Positions 12,122 through 27,010 are shown, counted from the first letter of the stretch. The stretch is DNA of 64,000 nt from Seriola aureovittata (GCF_021018895.1 NC_079373.1:25433376-25497375), one strand, 5' to 3'. Made by a program: numbers and translations. The notes: generated by a model from the sequence alone, not told the origin.

Positions 12122-15100
12122 AACTTAATATACCTTGGTGTTTTTTATGCCTTAGTATACTATGACGTTTTTATGCCTTACTATATATACTCTGATGTTT
12201 TTTGACATTTTTAAACCTTACTATACTATTACTATACTATGATATTTTTATGCCTTACTATACTATGACGTTTTTTGACATTTTTATGCCTTACTATACT
12301 ATGATGTTTTTTGACATTTTTATACCTTACTATGACGTTTTTTGACATTTTTATGCCTTACTATACTATTACTATACTATGACCTTTTTATGTCTTACTA
12401 AATTATGAAGTTTTTTGACATTTTTATGCGTAACTATATAATAACATTTTTATGCCTTACTATACTATGACATTTTTATGCCTTACTATACTATGACGTT
12501 TTTTGACATTTTTATGCCTTACTATACTATATTTTCTGACATTTTTATGCCTTACTATACTATGACGTTTTTAGACATTTTTATGACTTACTATAATTTT
12601 TATATACTATGACATTTTTATGCCTTACTATACGATGACGTTTTTTGACATTTTCATGCCTTACTATACTTTGACGTTTTTTTGACATTTTTATGCCTTA
12701 CTATACTATGTTGTTTTTACATTTTTATACCTGACTATACTATAATGTTTTTTGACATTTTTATGCCTTACTATACTTTGACATTTTCATGCCTTACTAT
12801 ACTATGACGTTTGTTGACATTTACATGCCTTACTATACTATGTTGTTTTTTTTAACATTTTCATGCCTTACTATACTATGACGTTTTTTGACCTTTTTAT
12901 GCCTTACTATATTATGACATTTTTATGCCTTACTATACTATGACGTTTTTTGATATTTTTATGCCTTACTATACTATGACATTTTTTGATATTTTTATAC
13001 CTTACTACACTATGATATTTTTTGACATTTTTATTCCTTACTATATATACTATGATGTTTTTTGACATTGTTATGCCTTACTATACTATGATATTTTTTT
13101 TTACATTTTTGTGGTTTACTATACTATGATGTTTTTTGACATTTTTATGCCTTACTATACTATGAAGTTTTTTGACATTTTTGTGCCTTACTATACTATG
13201 ACGTTTTTTGACATTTTTATGCCTTACTATACTATGATGTTTTTATGCCTTACTATACTATGACGTTTTTTGACATTTTTATGCCTTACTACACTATGAT
13301 GTTTTCATGCCTTACTATACTATGACATTTTTATGCCTTAATATACTATGACGTTTTTTGACATTTTTATGCCTTACTATACTATGATGTTTTCATGCCT
13401 TACTATACTATGACGTTTTTTGACATTTTCATGCCTTACTACACTATGATGTTTTTTGACATTTTTATGCCTTACTATATTATGACGTTTTTTGACATTT
13501 TTATGCCTTACTATACTATGATGTTTTTTGACATTTTTATGCCTTACTATACTATGACATTTTCATGCCTTACTATACTATGACATTTTTATGCCTTAAT
13601 ATACTATGACGTTTTTTGACATTTTTATGCCTTACTATACTATGACATTTTTATGCCTTACTATACTATGATGTTTTCATGCCTTACTATACTATGATGT
13701 TTTCATGCCTTACTATACTATGATGTTTTCATGCCTTACTATACTATGATGTTTTTTGTCATTTTTATGCCTTACTATATTATGACGTTTTTTGACATTT
13801 TTATGCCTTACTATACTATGATGTTTTTATGCCTTACAATACTATGACATTTTCATGCCTTACTATACTTTGACGTTTTTTGACATTTTTATGCCTTACT
13901 ATACTATGTTGTTTTTACATTTTTATACCTGACTATACTATAATGTTTTTTGACATTTTTATGCCTTACTATACTTTGACATTTTCATGCCTTACTATAC
14001 TATGACGTTTGTTGACATTTACATGCCTTACTATACTATGTTGTTTTTTTTAACATTTTCATGCCTTACTATACTATGACGTTTTTTGACCTTTTTATGC
14101 CTTACTATATTATGACATTTTTATGCCTTACTATACTATGACGTTTTTTGATATTTTTATGCCTTACTATACTATGACATTTTTTGATATTTTTATACCT
14201 TACTACACTATGATATTTTTTGACATTTTTATTCCTTACTATATATACTATGATGTTTTTTGACATTGTTATGCCTTACTATACTATGATATTTTTTTTT
14301 ACATTTTTGTGGTTTACTATACTATGATGTTTTTTGACATTTTTATGCCTTACTATACTATGAAGTTTTTTGACATTTTTGTGCCTTACTATACTATGAC
14401 GTTTTTTGACATTTTTATGCCTTACTATACTATGATGTTTTTATGCCTTACTATACTATGACGTTTTTTGACATTTTTATGCCTTACTACACTATGATGT
14501 TTTCATGCCTTACTATACTATGACATTTTTATGCCTTAATATACTATGACGTTTTTTGACATTTTTATGCCTTACTATACTATGATGTTTTCATGCCTTA
14601 CTATACTATGACGTTTTTTGACATTTTCATGCCTTACTACACTATGATGTTTTTTGACATTTTTATGCCTTACTATATTATGACGTTTTTTGACATTTTT
14701 ATGCCTTACTATACTATGATTTTTTTGACATTTTTATGCCTTACTATACTATGACATTTTCATGCCTTACTATACTATGACATTTTTATGCCTTAATATA
14801 CTATGACGTTTTTTGACATTTTTATGCCTTACTATACTATGACATTTTTATGCCTTACTATACTATGATGTTTTCATGCCTTACTATACTATGATGTTTT
14901 CATGCCTTACTATACTATGATGTTTTCATGCCTTACTATACTATGATGTTTTTTGTCATTTTTATGCCTTACTATATTATGACGTTTTTTGACATTTTTA
15001 TGCCTTACTATACTATGATGTTTTTATGCCTTACAATACTATGACATTTTCATGCCTTACTATACCTTGACGTTTTTTGATATTTTCATGCCTTACTATA

Positions 15101-17225
15101 CTATGTCGTTTTGTGACCTTTTTATGCCTTACTATATATACTATGATATTTTTTTTACATTTTTATGCCTTACTATACTATGACGTTTTTTGAAATTTTT
15201 GTGCCTTACTATACTATGACATTTTTTGACATTTTTATGCCTTACTATATATACTATGATATTTTTTTACATTTTTATGCCTTACTATACTATGTTTTTT
15301 TACATTTTTATGCCTTACTATACTATGACATTTTTTGACAGTTTGGGCCTTACTATACTATGACGTTTTTTTACATTTTCATGCCTTACTACACTATGAC
15401 GTTTTTTGATATTTTTATGCCTTACTATACTATGAAGTTTCTTGACATTTTTGTGCCTTACTATACTATGACGTTTTTTGAAATTTTTATGCCTGACTAT
15501 ACTATGACGTTTTTTGACATTTTCATGCTGTACTATACTATGACATTTTTTTACATTTTCATACCTTACTATACTATGTTGTTTTTTAACATTTTTATGC
15601 CTTACTATACTATTACTATACTGAAATTTTCATACGTTACTACACTATGATATTTTTTGACATTTTCATACCTTACTATATATACTATGATGTTTTTTGA
15701 CATTGTTATGCCTTACTATACTATGATAATTTTTTTGACATTTTCATACCTTACTATATATACTATGATGTTTTTTGACATTTTTGTGCCTTACTATACT
15801 ATGACGTTTTTTGACATTTTTATGCCTTACTATACTATGACATTTTTATGCCTTACTATACTATGACATTTTCATGCCTTACTATACTATGACATTTTTA
15901 TGCCTTAATATACTATGACGTTTTTTGACATTTTTATGCCTTACTATACTATGACATTTTTATGCCTTACTATACTATGACATTTTTATGCCTTACTATA
16001 CTATGACATTTTCATGCCTTACTATACTATGACATTTTTATGCCTTAATATACTATGACGTTTTTTGACATTTTTATGCCTTACTATACTATGACATTTT
16101 TATGCCTTACTATACTATGACATTTTTATGCCTTACTATACTATGATATTTTCATGCCTTACTATACTATGATGCTTTTTGACATTTTTATGCCTTACTA
16201 TATTATGACGTTTTTTGACATTTTCATGCCTTACTATACTATGATATTTTTATGCCTTACTATACTATGATATTTTCATGCCTTACTATACTATGATGTT
16301 TTTTGACATTTTTATGCCTTACTATATTATGACGTTTTTTTTTACATTTTTATGCCTTACTATACTATGTTTTTTGACATTTTTATGCCTAACTATACTA
16401 TGACATTTTTTGACAGTTTGGGCCTTACTATACTATGAAGTTTCTTGACATTTTTGTGCCTTACTATACTATGACGTTTTTTGAAATTTTTATGCCTTAC
16501 TATACTATGACGTTTTTTGACATTTTCATGCTGTACTATACTATGACATTTTCATGCCTTACTATACTATGACCTTTTTTTACATTTTCATACCTTACTA
16601 TACTATTACTATACTGAAATTTTCATACCTTACTACACTATGATATTTTTTGACATTTTCATACCTTACTATATATACTATGATGTTTTTTGACATTGTT
16701 ATGCCTTACTATACTATGATAATTTTTTTTACATTTTTATGCCTTACTATACTATGACGTTTTTTGACATTTTTATGCCTTACTATACTATGACATTTTT
16801 ATGCCTTACTATACTATGACATTTTTATGCCTTAATATACTATGATGTTTTTATGCCTTACTATACCTTGACGTTTTTTGATACTTTCATGCCTTACTAT
16901 ACTATGACGTTTTTTGACCTTTTTATGCCTTACTATATATACTATGATATTTTTTGACATTTTCATGCCTTACTATACCATGACGTTTTTTGACATTTTT
17001 GTGCCTTACTATACTATGAGGTTTTTTTTACATTTTCATGCCTTACTATACTTTGACGTTTTTTTTAACATTTCTCTGCATTATTATACTATGACGTTTT
17101 ATTCCTTACCACACTGTTTTGTTTTTTGACATTTTTATGCCTTATTATACTATGACTTTTATTGACATTTTTAAACCTTACTATACTATTTTGTATTTTG
17201 ACATTTTTATGCCTTACTTTACTAT
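12122..17225 (+). repeat. AT-rich satellite array, first block (26/36-bp units)
   Basis: The array is made of the core 'atgccttactatactatga' followed by 'catttt' or 'cgttttttgacatttt'. The short unit is 26 bp. The long unit is 36 bp and equals the short one plus a 10-bp internal doubling of the TGAC-T-run half. Variants include 'catgcc' for 'tatgcc', 'ttactatatatacta' expansions and 'gtggtttac'. The outer units (12122-12460) are the most diverged, as expected at satellite edges. The plus strand is about half T. A higher-order period of about 1.2 kb is seen: marker variants at 12713, 13036 and 13111 recur at 13912, 14237 and 14312. Confidence 0.95.
13395..13583 (+). other. Satellite-derived open frame (not a gene)
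   Basis: This frame reads MPYYTMTFFDIF over and over because a 36-bp unit is 12 codons. It has no independent start context, no splice signals and no domain. The same applies to open frames at 15360, 15657, 16914, 18531, 20972, 22809, 23256, 24227 and 25468. It is listed only so that it is not mistaken for a coding region. Confidence 0.9.
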
Positions 17226-17995
17226 GAAAAGATAAGAAAAGACAAGATAAGATTTAACTTTATTAATTCACCATAGACAAAATTCAAATTCACACAGGAG
17301 CACAAAGAAATAGCAGCACAATGGGAAAAATACAATAAAAAAATAAAATAAGAAGAGACACAAGATCAATTCTAAATACTATATACACTGACATACAGAT
17401 GCAAGTAGACATTTCTGTACATGTGCAAATATAAAAGTATATAATGAGTTTAGTGGTTTTTGCAGTTTTTCCAGGTTCTATTGTTATATACAGATTTGAG
17501 TCTGTGGATGCTTTTGCGTTGTGTAGTATGATGGCTGATGGGACAAAGGAGCCACCCAGGTGCTTTGAGGCATGTGGCTGGATGATGCTGTGGCTGATCG
17601 TACTCCTGATCTGCCTCAGTTCAGCACGGAGGGGTTGAGACGGGTTGTCCAGAATGGTTTACAGCTTTCGTCTCATCGTCTCCTCTGTCACTGCCTCCAC
17701 ACTGTCCAGTTCCATCCCCACCACTGAGCTGGCCTTCTTCACCAGCTTGTTCAGTTTCTGCTCCCTATGCCTCCTCCCCAACACACCACAGTGAAGAAGG
17801 TGACACTAGCCACCACAGACTGGTAGAACATCAACAACATAGCAGCGCACATTGAAGCACCTGAGCCTACATGAAAGAAAAGCCTGCCCTGTCCCTTCCT
17901 GTAGAGGGTCGTTGGTGTTGTCTGATGGAAGTCCACCACTAGCTACTCGGATTTCCCAATTTTGAACTGCTTCTGGGTTCCTTTAGAAAATAAAC
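17226..17995 (-). mobile_element. LINE 3' fragment (L2/CR1-like), copy 1, inside the satellite
   Basis: On the minus strand the conceptual protein at 17751-17939 contains 'KGQGRLFFHVGS' and 'LMFYQSVVASVTFFTVVCWG'. That matches the C-terminal region, past the reverse transcriptase, of L2-type fish LINE ORF2 (compare the family pattern GQ-RLYFLRRL... MFYQSVVAS... VCWGG). Downstream on the same strand come the Leu-Val-Lys-rich tail and then a 3' end of 'cttatcttgtcttttctta' type, the microsatellite-like tail usual for L2 elements. Only the last 0.8 kb is present and frames are broken, so it is dead on arrival (5'-truncated). It splits the satellite. Confidence 0.8.
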
Positions 17996-20900
17996 AAATA
18001 CCTTACTGTACTTTGACGTTTTTATACCTTACTATACTATGACTTTTATTGATATTTTATACCTTAATATGCTATGATGTTTTTTGACATTATTATACCT
18101 TGCTATATTATGACATTTATTGACGTTTTTATGCCTTACTATACTATGATGTTTTTATGCCTTACTATACTATGATGTTTTTTGACATTTTTATGCATTA
18201 CTATATTATGACGTTTTTTGACATTTTTATGCCTTACTATACTATGATGTTTTTATGCCTTACTATACTATGACGTTTTTTTAAATTTTCATGCCTTACT
18301 ACACTATGACGTTTTTTGACATTTTTATGCCTTACTATACTATGACGTTTTTTGACATTTTCATGCTTTACTATACTATGACATTTTCATGCCTTACTAT
18401 ACTATGACCTTTTTTTACATTTTCATACCTTACTATATGTTATTTTTTGACATTTTCATGCCTTACTATACTATGACGTTTTTTGATATTTTTATGCCTT
18501 ACTATACTATGACGTTTTTTTAACATTTTTATGCCTTACTATACTATGACCTTTTTTGAAATTTTTATGCCTTACTATACTATGATGTTTTTTGACATTT
18601 TCATGCTTTACTATATTATGACGTTTTTTGACATTTTTATGCCTTACTATATATACTATGATAATTTTTTTTACATTTTTATGCCTTACTATACTATGTT
18701 TTTTGACATTTTTATGCCTAACTATACTATGACATTTTTTGACAGTTTTATGCCTTACTATACTATGAAGTTTCTTGACATTTTTGTGCCTTACTATACT
18801 ATGACGTTTTTTGACCTTTTTATGCCTTACTATATTATGACATTTTTATGCCTTACTATACTATGACGTTTTTTGATATTTTTATGCCTTACTATACTAT
18901 GACATTTTTTGATATTTTTATACCTTACTACACTATGATATTTTTTGACATTTTTATTCCTTACTATATATACTATGATGTTTTTTGACATTGTTATGCC
19001 TTACTATACTATGATATTTTTTTTTACATTTTTGTGGTTTACTATACTATGATGTTTTTTGACATTTTTATGCCTTACTATACTATGAAGTTTTTTGACA
19101 TTTTTGTGCCTTACTATACTATGACGTTTTTTGACATTTTTATGCCTTACTACACTATGATGTTTTCATGCCTTACTATACTATGACATTTTTATGCCTT
19201 AATATACTATGACGTTTTTTGACATTTTTATGCCTTACTATACTATGATGTTTTCATGCCTTACTATACTATGATGTTTTTTGACATTTTTATGCCTTAC
19301 TATATTATGACGTTTTTTGACATTTTTATGCCTTACTATACTATGATGTTTTTATGCCTTACTATACTATGACGTTTTTTGACATTTTCATGCCTTACTA
19401 CACTATGACGTTTTTTGACATTTTTATGCCTTACTATATTATGACGTTTTTTGACATTTTTATGCCTTACTATACTATGATGTTTTTATGCCTTACTATA
19501 CTATGACGTTTTTTTTACATTTTCATGCCTTACTACACTATGACGTTTTTTGACATTTTTATGCCTTACTATACTATGACGTTTTTTGACATTTTCATGC
19601 TTTACTATACTATGACATTTTCATGCCTTACTATACTATGACCTTTTTTTACATTTTCATACCTTACTATATGTTATTTTTTGACATTTTTATGCCTTAC
19701 TATACTATGACATTTTCATGCCTTACTATACTATGACGTTTTATGATATTTTTATGCCCTACTATACTATGACGTTTTTTTAACATTTTTATGCCTTACT
19801 ATACTATGACCTTTTTTGAAATTTTTATGCCTTACTATACTATGATGTTTTTTGACATTTTCATGCTTTACTATATTATGACGTTTTTTGACATTTTTAT
19901 GCCTTACTATACTATGACATTTTCATGCCTTACTATACTATGACATTTTTATGCCTTAATATAGTATGACGTTTTTTGACATTTTTATGCCTTACTATAC
20001 TATGACGTTTTTTGACATTTTTATGCCTTACTACACTATGATGTTTTCATGCCTTACTATACTATGACATTTTTATGCCTTAATATACTATGACGTTTTT
20101 TGACATTTTTATGCCTTACTATACTATGATGTTTTCATGCCTTACTATATTATGATGTTTTTTGACATTTTTATGCCTTACTATATTATGACGTTTTTTG
20201 ACATTTTTATGCCTTACTATACTATGATGTTTTTATGCCTTACTATACTATGACGTTTTTTGACATTTTCATGCCTTACTACACTATGATGTTTTTTGAC
20301 ATTTTTATGCCTTACTATATTATGACGTTTTTTGACATTTTTATGCCTTACTATACTATGATGTTTTTATGCCTTACTATACTATGACGTTTTTTTTACA
20401 TTTTCATGCCTTACTATACTATGACGTTTTTTGACATTTTCATGCTTTACTATACTATGACATTTTCATGCCTTACTATACTATGACCTTTTTTTACATT
20501 TTCATACCTTACTATATGTTATTTTTTGACATTTTTATGCCTTACTATACTATGACATTTTCATGCTTTACTATACTATGACGTTTTTTGATATTTTTAT
20601 GCCTTACTATACTATGACGTTTTTTTAACATTTTTATGCCTTACTATACTATGACCTTTTTTGAAATTTTTATGCCTTACTATACTATGATGTTTTTTGA
20701 CATTTTCATGCTTTACTATATTATGACGTTTTTTGACATTTTTATGCCTTACTATACTATGACATTTTCATGCCTTACTATACTATGACATTTTTATGCC
20801 TTAATATAGTATGACGTTTTTTGACATTTTTATGCCTTACTATACTATGACATTTTCATGCCTTACTATACTATGACATTTTTATGCCTTAATATACTAT

Positions 20901-23900
20901 GACGTTTTTTGACATTTTTATGCCTTACTATACTATGACATTTTTATGCCTTACTATACTATGATGTTTTCATGCCTTACTATACTATGATGTTTTTTGA
21001 CATTTTTATGCCTTACTATATTATGACGTTTTTTGACATTTTTATGCCTTACTATACTATGATGTTTTTTGACATTTTTATGCCTTACTATATTATGACG
21101 TTTTTTGACATTTTTATGCCTTACTATACTATGATGTTTTTATGCCTTACAATACTATGACATTTTCATGCCTTACTATACCTTGACGTTTTTTGATATT
21201 TTCATGCCTTACTATACTATGTCGTTTTGTGACCTTTTTATGCCTTACTATATATACTATGATATTTTTTTTACATTTTTATGCCTTACTATACTATGAC
21301 GTTTTTTGAAATTTTTGTGCCTTACTATACTATGACGCTTTTTCACATTTTCATGCATTACTATACTATGACGTTTTTTGACATTTTTATGCCTTACTAT
21401 ATATACTATGATATTTTTTTACATTTTTATGCCTTACTATACTATGTTTTTTGACATTTTTATGCCTAACTATACTATGACATTTTTTGACAGTTTGGGC
21501 CTTACTATACTATGACGTTTTTTTACATTTTTATGCCTTACTATACTATGTTTTTTGACATTTTTATGCCTAACTATACTATGACATTTTTTGACAGTTT
21601 GGGCCTTACTACACTATGACGTTTTTTGACATTTTTATGCCTTACTATACTATGAAGTTTCTTGACATTTTCATGCTGTACTATACTATGACATTTTCAT
21701 GCCTTACTATACTATGACCTTATTTTACATTTTCATACCTTACTATAATATGTTATTTTTTGACATTTTTATGCCTTACTATACTATGACATTTTCATGC
21801 CTTACTATACTATGACGTTTTTTGATATTTTTATGCCTTACTATACTATGACTTTTTTTTTTAATTTTTATGCCTTACTATACTATGACCTTTTTTTACA
21901 TTTTCATACCTTACTATACTATGTTGTTTTTTAACATTTTTATGCCTTACTATATATACTATGATGTTTTTTGACATTGTTATGCCTTACTATACTATGA
22001 TAATTTTTTTTACATTTTTATGGTTTACTATACTATGATGTTTTTTGACATTTTTATGCCTTACTATACTATGACGTTTTTTGACATTTTCATGCTGTAC
22101 TATACTATGACATTTTCATGCCTTACTATACTATGACCTTATTTTACATTTTCATACCTTACTATAATATGTTATTTTTTGACATTTTTATGCCTTACTA
22201 TACTATGACATTTTTATGCCTTACTATACTATGACATTTTCATGCCTTACTATACTATGACATTTTTATGCCTTAATATACCATGACGTTTTTTGACATT
22301 TTTATGCCTTACTATACTATGATGTTTTCATGCCTTACTATACTATGATGTTTTCATGCCTTACTATACTATGATGTTTTTTGTCATTTTTATGCCTTAC
22401 TATATTATGACGTTTTTTGACATTTTTATGCCTTACTATACTATGATGTTTTTATGCCTTACAATACTATGACATTTTCATGCCTTACTATACCTTGACG
22501 TTTTTTGATATTTTCATGCCTTACTATACTATGTCGTTTTGTGACCTTTTTATGCCTTACATATATACTATGATATTTTTTTTACATTTTTATGCCTTAC
22601 TATACTATGACGTTTTTTGAAATTTTTGTGCCTTACTATACTATGACATTTTTTGACATTTTTATGCCTTACTATATATACTATGATATTTTTTTACATT
22701 TTTATGCCTTACTATACTATGTTTTTTTACATTTTTATGCCTTACTATACTATGACATTTTTTGACAGTTTGGGCCTTACTATACTATGACGTTTTTTTT
22801 ACATTTTCATGCCTTACTACACTATGACGTTTTTTGATATTTTTATGCCTTACTATACTATGAAGTTTCTTGACATTTTTGTGCCTTACTATACTATGAT
22901 GTTTTTTGAAATTTTTATGCCTGACTATACTATGACGTTTTTTGACATTTTCATGCTGTACTATACTATGACATTTTTTTACATTTTCATACCTTACTAT
23001 AATATGTTATTTTTTGACATTTTTATGCCTTACTATACTATGACATTTTCATGCCTTACTATACTATCACGTTTTTTGATATTTTTATGCCTTACTATAC
23101 TATGACTTTTTTTTTTAATTTTTATGCCTTACTATACTATGACCTTTTTTTACATTTTCATACCTTACTATACTATGTTGTTTTTTAACATTTTTATGCC
23201 TTACTATACTATTACTATACTGAAATTTTCATACGTTACTACACTATGATATTTTTTGACATTTTCATGCCTTACTATATATACTATGATGTTTTTTGAC
23301 ATTGTTATGCCTTACTATACTATGATAATTTTTTTGACATTTTCATACCTTACTATATATACTATGATGTTTTTTGACATTTTTGTGCCTTACTATACTA
23401 TGACGTTTTTTGACATTTTTATGCCTTACTATACTATGACATTTTTATGCCTTACTATACTATGACATTTTCATGCCTTACTATACTATGACATTTTTAT
23501 GCCTTAATATACTATGACGTTTTTTGACATTTTTATGCCTTACTATACTATGACATTTTTATGCCTTACTATACTATGACATTTTTATGCCTTACTATAC
23601 TATGACATTTTTATGCCTTAATATACTATGACGTTTTTTGACATTTTTATGCCTTACTATACTATGACATTTTTATGCCTTACTATACTATGACATTTTT
23701 ATGCCTTACTATACTATGATATTTTCATGCCTTACTATACTATGATGCTTTTTGACATTTTTATGCCTTACTATATTATGACGTTTTTTGACATTTTCAT
23801 GCCTTACTATACTATGATATTTTTATGCCTTACTATACTATGATATTTTCATGCCTTACTATACTATGATGTTTTTTGACATTTTTATGCCTTACTATAT

Positions 23901-25764
23901 TATGACGTTTTTTTTACATTTTTATGCCTTACTATACTATGTTTTTTGACATTTTTATGCCTAACTATACTATGACATTTTTTGACAGTTTGGGCCTTAC
24001 TATACTATGAAGTTTCTTGACATTTTTGTGCCTTACTATACTATGACGTTTTTTGAAATTTTTATGCCTTACTATACTATACTATGACGTTTTTTGACAT
24101 TTTCATGCTGTACTATACTATGACATTTTCATGCCTTACTATACTATGACCTTTTTTTACATTTTTATGCCTTACTATACTATTACTATACTGAAATTTT
24201 CATACGTTACTACACTATGATATTTTTTGACATTTTCATGCCTTACTATATATACTATGATGTTTTTTGACATTGTTATGCCTTACTATACTATGATAAT
24301 TTTTTTGACATTTTCATACCTTACTATATATACTATGATGTTTTTTGACATTTTTGTGCCTTACTATACTATGACGTTTTTTGACATTTTTATGCCTTAC
24401 TATACTATGACATTTTTATGCCTTACTATACTATGACATTTTCATGCCTTACTATACTATGACATTTTTATGCCTTAATATACTATGACGTTTTTTGACA
24501 TTTTTATGCCTTACTATACTATGACATTTTTATGCCTTACTATACTATGACATTTTTATGCCTTACTATACTATGACATTTTTATGCCTTAATATACTAT
24601 GACGTTTTTTGACATTTTTATGCCTTACTATACTATGACATTTTTATGCCTTACTATACTATGACATTTTTATGCCTTACTATACTATGATATTTTCATG
24701 CCTTACTATACTATGATGCTTTTTGACATTTTTATGCCTTACTATATTATGACGTTTTTTGACATTTTCATGCCTTACTATACTATGATATTTTTATGCC
24801 TTACTATACTATGATATTTTCATGCCTTACTATACTATGATGTTTTTTGACATTTTTATGCCTTACTATATTATGACGTTTTTTTTACATTTTTATGCCT
24901 TACTATACTATGTTTTTTGACATTTTTATGCCTAACTATACTATGACATTTTTTGACAGTTTGGGCCTTACTATACTATGAAGTTTCTTGACATTTTTGT
25001 GCCTTACTATACTATGACGTTTTTTGAAATTTTTATGCCTCACTATACTATGACGTTTTTTGACATTTTCATGCTGTACTATACTATGACATTTTCATGC
25101 CTTACTATACTATGACCTTTTTTTACATTTTCATACCTTACTATACTATTACTATACTGAAATTTTCATACCTTACTACACTATGATATTTTTTGACATT
25201 TTCATACCTTACTATATATACTATGATGTTTTTTGACATTGTTATGCCTTACTATACTATGATAATTTTTTTTACATTTTTATGGTTTACTATACTATGA
25301 TGTTTTTTGACATTTTTATGCCTTACTATACTATGAAGTTTTTTGACATTTTTGTGCCTTACTATACTATGACGTTTTTTGACATTTTTATGCCTTACTA
25401 TACTATGACATTTTTATGCCTTACTATACTATGACATTTTTATGCCTTAATATACTATGATGTTTTTATGCCTTACTATACCTTGACGTTTTTTGATACT
25501 TTCATGCCTTACTATACTATGACGTTTTTTGACATTTTTGTGCCTTACTATACTATGAGGTTTTTTTTACATTTTCATGCCTTACTATACTTTGACGTTT
25601 TTTTTAACATTTCTCTGCATTATTATACTATGACGTTTTATTCCTTACTACACTGTTTTGTTTTTTGACATTTTTATGCCTTATTATACTATGACTTTTA
25701 TTGACATTTTTAAACCTTACTATACTATTTTGTATTTTGACATTTTTATGCCTTACTTTACTAT
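17996..25764 (+). repeat. AT-rich satellite array, second block
   Basis: Same 26/36-bp units as the first block, in the same orientation. Several kilobase-scale blocks are repeated within it. The marker 'tgtcgttttgtgacc' occurs near 15099, 21221 and 22531. The frames at 23256-23465 and 24227-24436 are identical at 971 bp spacing. The block 18810-19130 copies 12890-13210. Local duplication rather than simple unit-by-unit slippage built this part. Confidence 0.95.
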
Positions 25765-26534
25765 GAAAAGATAAGAAAAGACAAGATAAGATTTAACTTT
25801 ATTAATTCACCATAGACAAAATTCAAATTCACACAGGAGCACAAAGAAATAGCAGCACAATGGGAAAAATACAATAAAAAAATAAAATAAGAAGAGACAC
25901 AAGATCAATTCTAAATACTATATACACTGACATACAGATGCAAGTAGACATTTCTGTACATGTGCAAATATAAAAGTATATAATGAGTTTAGTGGTTTTT
26001 GCAGTTTTTCCAGGTTCTATTGTTATATACAGATTTGAGTCTGTGGATGCTTTTGCGTTGTGTAGTATGATGGCTGATGGGACAAAGGAGCCACCCAGGT
26101 GCTTTGAGGCATGTGGCTGGATGATGCTGTGGCTGATCGTACTCCTGATCTGCCTCAGTTCAGCACGGAGGGGTTGAGACGGGTTGTCCAGAATGGTTTA
26201 CAGCTTTCGTCTCATCGTCTCCTCTGTCACTGCCTCCACACTGTCCAGTTCCATCCCCACCACTGAGCTGGCCTTCTTCACCAGCTTGTTCAGTTTCTGC
26301 TCCCTATGCCTCCTCCCCAACACACCACAGTGAAGAAGGTGACACTAGCCACCACAGACTGGTAGAACATCAACAACATAGCAGCGCACATTGAAGCACC
26401 TGAGCCTACTTGAAAGAAAAGCCTGCCCTGTCCCTTCCTGTAGAGGGTCGTTGGTGTTGTCTGATGGAAGTCCACCACTAGCTACTCGGATTTCCCAATT
26501 TTGAACTGCTTCTGGGTTCCTTTAGAAAATAAAC
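25765..26534 (-). mobile_element. LINE 3' fragment, copy 2, duplicated with flanking satellite
   Basis: This is practically identical to the fragment at 17226-17995, at a constant offset of 8539 bp. I found one substitution by eye: 'gagcctacat' in copy 1 is 'gagcctactt' here, giving His to Gln in 'LFF(H/Q)VGSG'. The flanking satellite is also shared: on the right until about 18190/26730, and on the left with a roughly 64-bp indel near 16905. The copy therefore arose by segmental duplication, not by a second retrotransposition. Confidence 0.85.
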
Positions 26535-27010
26535 AAATACCTTACTGTACTTTGACGTTTTTATACCTTACTATACTATGACTTTTATTGATATTTTATA
26601 CCTTAATATGCTATGATGTTTTTTGACATTATTATACCTTGCTATATTATGACATTTATTGACGTTTTTATGCCTTACTATACTATGATGTTTTTATGCC
26701 TTACTATACTATGATGTTTTTTGACATTTTTACACCTTACTATAATATGACGTTTATTTATGTTTTTATGTCTTACTATGCTATGAATTTTTTAATTTTA
26801 CTATACTATGATGTTTTTATACCTTACTCTACTATGATGTTTTTATGTCTTACTATACTATGACATTTATTGACCTTTTTATATCTCAGTATACTATGAT
26901 GTTCATTGACGTTTTTATGTCTCACTATACTATGACATTTTTATGTCTTACTATATAATGATGTTTTTGGATATTTTTATACCTTATTATACTATTCCTA
27001 TACCATGACA
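26535..27010 (+). repeat. AT-rich satellite array, degenerate right edge
   Basis: The first 195 bp repeat 17996-18190. After about 26730 the units become irregular, with words such as 'tatgtcttactatgctatg' and 'ttaattttactatac'. The array fades out by about 27010, mirroring the diverged left edge. Confidence 0.85.

Noticed and set aside
17444..17638. Plus-strand 64-codon frame with hydrophobic stretch, repeated at 25983
   Set aside because: It is the antisense of the LINE fragment; its duplication comes from the 8.5-kb segmental duplication, not from gene conservation.
12122..27010. CRISPR-like appearance of regular repeats
   Set aside because: There are no unique spacers; the units are contiguous and vary gradually, and the context is a vertebrate genome.
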